Below, in pieces: positions 4,877 through 6,883 of a stretch of DNA of 6,883 bases. The DNA comes from an uncultured Bacilli bacterium (GTDB lineage Bacteria > Bacillota_I > Bacilli_A > RF39 > UBA660): the NCBI GenBank assembly GCA_947593275.1, contig CANQDN010000069.1:1-6883 (forward strand), written 5' to 3'. Both the position numbers and the translations under genes were made by a program. Within the stretch, counting starts at the first letter, position 1; each line of letters begins with the position of its first letter. The notes beneath the pieces were generated by a model that saw only the letters and a program-made list of their open reading frames with translations, had not been told where the DNA came from and did no database searches.

Positions 4877-5487
4877 TGCGTATCTTAGAAGACGTAACAA
4901 AAAGCCGAATCTATGGTCTTATGGGTAATATTAATATAACCACTAACAATGAAAATTATCGCATTATTAATGGTTATAAATTTAAAAATACAGTCGAAGA
5001 ATATCTTAATAATCCTAAATCTTCTGTCGCGTTAAAAATGGTCTCTTTAAATGATGATTATTTACCCAAAAAAGTAAGTGATCTATCTCCAGCTGAAATA
5101 AAAAAAGTCAACTTTGCTCATGCTTTAATTGAAAACAAAGAATATTTAATTTTCGACTATTTTGAAAAAGAACTAACCACCAAAGAAAAAGAAGACTTTA
5201 AACGTTTATTTACCCGTCTAACTAAAGACTATCATAAAACTATATTAATATTTACCAATGATCTAACCTTTATTTGGGATATATCAAGTGCTATATTCTA
5301 TGTGGATAACAGTAAAGTTATTAACACTTTCTCAAGTAAAGACTCCAATATTTTAAATTATGTTGATAATCCAAGTATTAGTAAATTTATAACCCTATTA
5401 AAGAAAAGAAATATATCTATTGAAGATTATAAATCCCCTCAAGATCTTTTAAAAGCTATCTATCGCTTAAAGGAGAATCCCAACTAA
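4867..5487 (+). CDS. degenerate EcfA2-like ABC ATPase
   Basis: A 206-residue protein; EcfA2 is usually about 285-290. The region 70-155 follows the EcfA2 pattern: L73-S74-P75-A76-E77 then IKKV stands where LSGGQxRRV belongs, YLIFD-Y98 is Walker B with Asp97 kept but the catalytic Glu replaced by Tyr, and the H-loop His is N131. The C-terminal part (about 163-201, ending in SPQDLLKAIYRL) resembles EcfA2's terminal LTLEELAHEV segment. Residues 14-28 occupy the P-loop position; Gly20 remains but the G-S-G-K-S/T residues do not. ATP hydrolysis is therefore very unlikely. ATG 4867 is chosen over the in-frame ATG 4876 because GGTGA (4855-4859) is 7 bases upstream. The first start overlaps the preceding gene by 10 bases, and its stop shares one base with the truA start, so translation is probably coupled. 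EcfT, the normal third partner, is absent between this gene and truA. Confidence 0.75.
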   Translation: MELMRILEDVTKSRIYGLMGNINITTNNENYRIINGYKFKNTVEEYLNNPKSSVALKMVSLNDDYLPKKVSDLSPAEIKKVNFAHALIENKEYLIFDYFEKELTTKEKEDFKRLFTRLTKDYHKTILIFTNDLTFIWDISSAIFYVDNSKVINTFSSKDSNILNYVDNPSISKFITLLKKRNISIEDYKSPQDLLKAIYRLKENPN

Positions 5488-6224
5488 TGCATTATTTAAT
5501 AAGTATAAGCTATGATGGCTCAAAATTTCATGGTTTTCAAAGATTAAAAGACTACCCAACTATCCAAAAAAAACTAGAAGAAGCTTTAACTATCATAAAT
5601 AAAAAAGAAGTAACTATAAAAGGTGCTGGAAGAACTGATCATGGTGTCCACGCTTTAGACCAAAAAGCCAGTTTCTCTTTAGACGTAAATATAGACCCCA
5701 ATCACTTAAAATTAGCCCTAAATAGCCTAGTAAAACCCTATATTTATATTACTGATGTAAAAGTTGTATCTCCTAATTTTCATGCTCGTTTTAATACTCT
5801 AAAAAAGGTATATGTTTATAAAATAAATCTTGGTAAATTTAATCCCTTATTAGAAGATTATACCTATCAACCAACAACAAAACTAAACATTAAAGCCATG
5901 AAAAAATGTGCTAAACTCTTTCTCGGAGTCCATAACTTCCAAAACTTTGTCTCTGGCTCTCGCCCTAATTATGACTGTATTATTTATTCTATTGACTTTA
6001 AAAAGAAAAATGATATAATAGAAATTACTTTTACAGGTAAAAGCTTTTATCGCTATATGGTAAGAAATCTAGTTGGTGCAATGCTTGATGTAAGTACAAA
6101 TAAAGTAACACTAGAAGATATAAAAGAAGCTTTAACAAAACCTAATATAAAAAAACAATTTAAAACTGCTATACCTAATGGTTTATACCTAAAAAAGATT
6201 TATTATAAGGAGGATAACTTATGA
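5487..6224 (+). CDS. truA: tRNA pseudouridine(38-40) synthase TruA
   Basis: A 245-residue cytoplasmic enzyme, the standard length, which isomerises uridines 38-40 in the anticodon stem-loop of many tRNAs. The N-terminal YDGSKFHGFQ (9-18) is typical. The catalytic motif GAGRTDHGVHA (46-56) carries the nucleophilic Asp at 51. GVHNFQNFVSG and FYRYMVRNLVGAML in the second half are characteristic, and the usual conserved Tyr lies in the KVYVYKI segment. Nothing essential seems lost. ATG 5487 overlaps the preceding stop as TAATG; AAAGGAG (5469-5475) is 11 bases upstream. Its stop overlaps the next start as ATGA. truA between the ecfA genes and rplM is the conserved Firmicutes order, which anchors the identification of the two upstream remnants. 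Confidence 0.97.
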   Translation: MHYLISISYDGSKFHGFQRLKDYPTIQKKLEEALTIINKKEVTIKGAGRTDHGVHALDQKASFSLDVNIDPNHLKLALNSLVKPYIYITDVKVVSPNFHARFNTLKKVYVYKINLGKFNPLLEDYTYQPTTKLNIKAMKKCAKLFLGVHNFQNFVSGSRPNYDCIIYSIDFKKKNDIIEITFTGKSFYRYMVRNLVGAMLDVSTNKVTLEDIKEALTKPNIKKQFKTAIPNGLYLKKIYYKEDNL

Positions 6225-6613
6225 AAAAAATAAACCCACCAAAACGCAAAATACCCGATTTATACGTACCGGATACTCCCCTTTTAATTTATGTTAATGA
6301 TTATAACCCCAAAGAAAATCTTTATAGATATACTAATAACTTCTATTATCTCGCCTATACTCTCCGCCAAAAGAACTTAAAAACCTATGTATTAGGCCAA
6401 ACAATCGATAATACTCTAGTATCTTTAATAAATGTAATTAGAAACCATTTAATAAATGAAGTAGATTCTAGTATGATTTATAATACTTTATTAATTACTA
6501 AACTCTATTTAAAAGATAATGATTATTTAGAAGAAGCCATAAAAGAAAATTTAAACATAATTACTCTTTTACTAGAAAAAACCGAAATAAAAACTAAAAA
6601 ACTCACAAAATAA
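6221..6613 (+). CDS. uncharacterised 130-residue protein between truA and rplM
   Basis: I do not recognise this protein. It begins with a basic, Pro-rich segment (KKINPPKRKIPDLYVPDTP), then a short hydrophobic strand (LLIYVNDY, about 21-28), a Tyr-rich stretch (about 35-48) and mostly helical sequence with many Leu, Ile, Asn and Lys, ending in a Lys-rich tail. There is no signal peptide, transmembrane segment or cysteine, so it is probably cytoplasmic. The gene is credible: a strong AAGGAGG (6207-6213) sits 7 bases before the ATG, and the start overlaps the truA stop by 4 bases, so it is translationally coupled. It shares the codon style of truA. A role linked to truA or to the degenerate EcfA-like pair is possible from context only. 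Confidence 0.75.
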   Translation: MKKINPPKRKIPDLYVPDTPLLIYVNDYNPKENLYRYTNNFYYLAYTLRQKNLKTYVLGQTIDNTLVSLINVIRNHLINEVDSSMIYNTLLITKLYLKDNDYLEEAIKENLNIITLLLEKTEIKTKKLTK

Positions 6614-6627
6614 CCAAAAAAATGCAA

Positions 6628-6651
6628 AATTTTAGAAAAATTAACTTTTTT
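6628..6651 (+). terminator. possible weak AT-only terminator before the rplM promoter
   Basis: A 6-bp A-T stem (6628-6633 with 6637-6642) is followed after three bases by six Ts (6646-6651). The absence of any G-C pair makes it weak, so some read-through into rplM is likely. Confidence 0.3.
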
Positions 6652-6653
6652 AT

Positions 6654-6682
6654 TTGACAAATGCCTTTATTTTACATATAAT
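6654..6682 (+). promoter_or_regulatory. perfect-consensus rplM promoter
   Basis: TTGACA (6654-6659), a 17-base spacer and TATAAT (6677-6682). Transcription should start near 6689-6690. It gives the ribosomal protein genes their own strong promoter, independent of the upstream operon. Confidence 0.93.
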
Positions 6683-6689
6683 TTTAAAT

Positions 6690-6764
6690 GGTACATTTTA
6701 TTTGTTGGAATTGCCTAGCCGTGGGAAAGCAACAGCAAGGAAAACTAAATGAAAGGAAATAGTT
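6690..6764 (+). promoter_or_regulatory. L13-type ribosomal protein leader RNA
   Basis: The leader of about 75 nt folds into TTGTTG (6702-6707) with CAACAG (6730-6735), enclosing CCTA (6714-6717) with TGGG (6722-6725, one G-U) and a GCCG loop. An A-rich internal loop separates the stems. Firmicutes rplM is known to carry a conserved L13 leader that is thought to be bound by L13 for autoregulation; position and compactness fit, but I have not aligned it to that family. The AAAGGA ribosome binding site is at 6752-6757. Confidence 0.6.
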
Positions 6765-6883
6765 ATGAAGACATTCATGCAAACAAAAGAAAACGTTGAA
6801 CGTAAATGGTATGTAATTGATGCCGAGGGAAAAACTTTAGGTCGCTTAGCCACTAAAGCTGCTACAATTTTAAGAGGAAAACA
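6765..6883 (+). CDS. rplM: 50S ribosomal protein L13, 3' end beyond the window
   Basis: The first 39 codons of L13, an early assembly protein of the large ribosomal subunit. The opening MKTF and the segment WYVIDAEGKTLGRLAT (15-30) are the family hallmark, followed by ILRGK (35-39). About 145 residues are usual, so roughly a quarter is visible. AAAGGA (6752-6757) lies 7 bases before the ATG. rpsI (S9) would be expected next, outside the window. It follows a perfect promoter and a leader RNA that probably allows feedback control by L13. Confidence 0.97.
   Translation, partial: MKTFMQTKENVERKWYVIDAEGKTLGRLATKAATILRGK

Noticed and set aside
4274..5487. A single ABC ATPase gene split by a frameshift
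   Set aside because: Each part carries its own Walker-B-like region, H-loop region and EcfA C-terminal block, so these are two homologous genes and not halves of one.

Overview
The window is AT-rich, chromosomal and bacterial. MurA (so peptidoglycan is made), strong GGAGG-type ribosome binding sites, a near-consensus sigma-A style promoter set and the ecfA1-ecfA2-truA-rplM gene order all point to a low-GC Firmicute. TGA ends truA and TGG encodes Trp, so the code is the standard bacterial one and not the Mycoplasma code. The small, degraded gene set fits an uncultured, possibly host-associated Bacilli/Mollicutes-related lineage; that placement is inference.

Layout. (1) 1-1614: the 3' three quarters of murA, beginning exactly at the catalytic Cys codon, then a membrane-anchored SGNH/GDSL-like protein whose active site looks altered. 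(2) 1615-1915: a non-coding stretch with a long imperfect stem, a 9-bp hairpin and a striking 10-bp-period tandem repeat, ending in the rpmE promoter and leader. (3) 1916-2159: rpmE (L31) with a textbook terminator. In Bacillus the order is murZ-rho-rpmE; here rho is absent and the SGNH gene lies between. (4) 2181-4215: a self-contained module of a minus-strand structured element, a small XRE repressor, a palindromic operator overlapping a perfect divergent promoter, and a large membrane-anchored surface protein, closed by a hairpin and a terminator. (5) 4225-6613: a tightly overlapping operon of an EcfA1-like gene, an EcfA2-like gene, truA and a 130-aa gene I do not recognise. (6) 6654-6883: a perfect promoter, an L13-type leader RNA and the start of rplM.

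The most notable signal is in region 5. The two genes in the ecfA1 and ecfA2 positions align end to end in their C-terminal halves with the ECF transporter ATPases. Both are about 80 residues short and have lost Walker A, the catalytic Glu and the H-loop His; the first also lacks the Walker B Asp and any signature motif. The transmembrane partner ecfT is missing from its usual place before truA. Both reading frames are nevertheless open, translationally coupled and provided with ribosome binding sites, so they look like maintained pseudo-ATPases and not fresh pseudogenes. The rest of the operon (truA, then rplM behind its own promoter) is normal.
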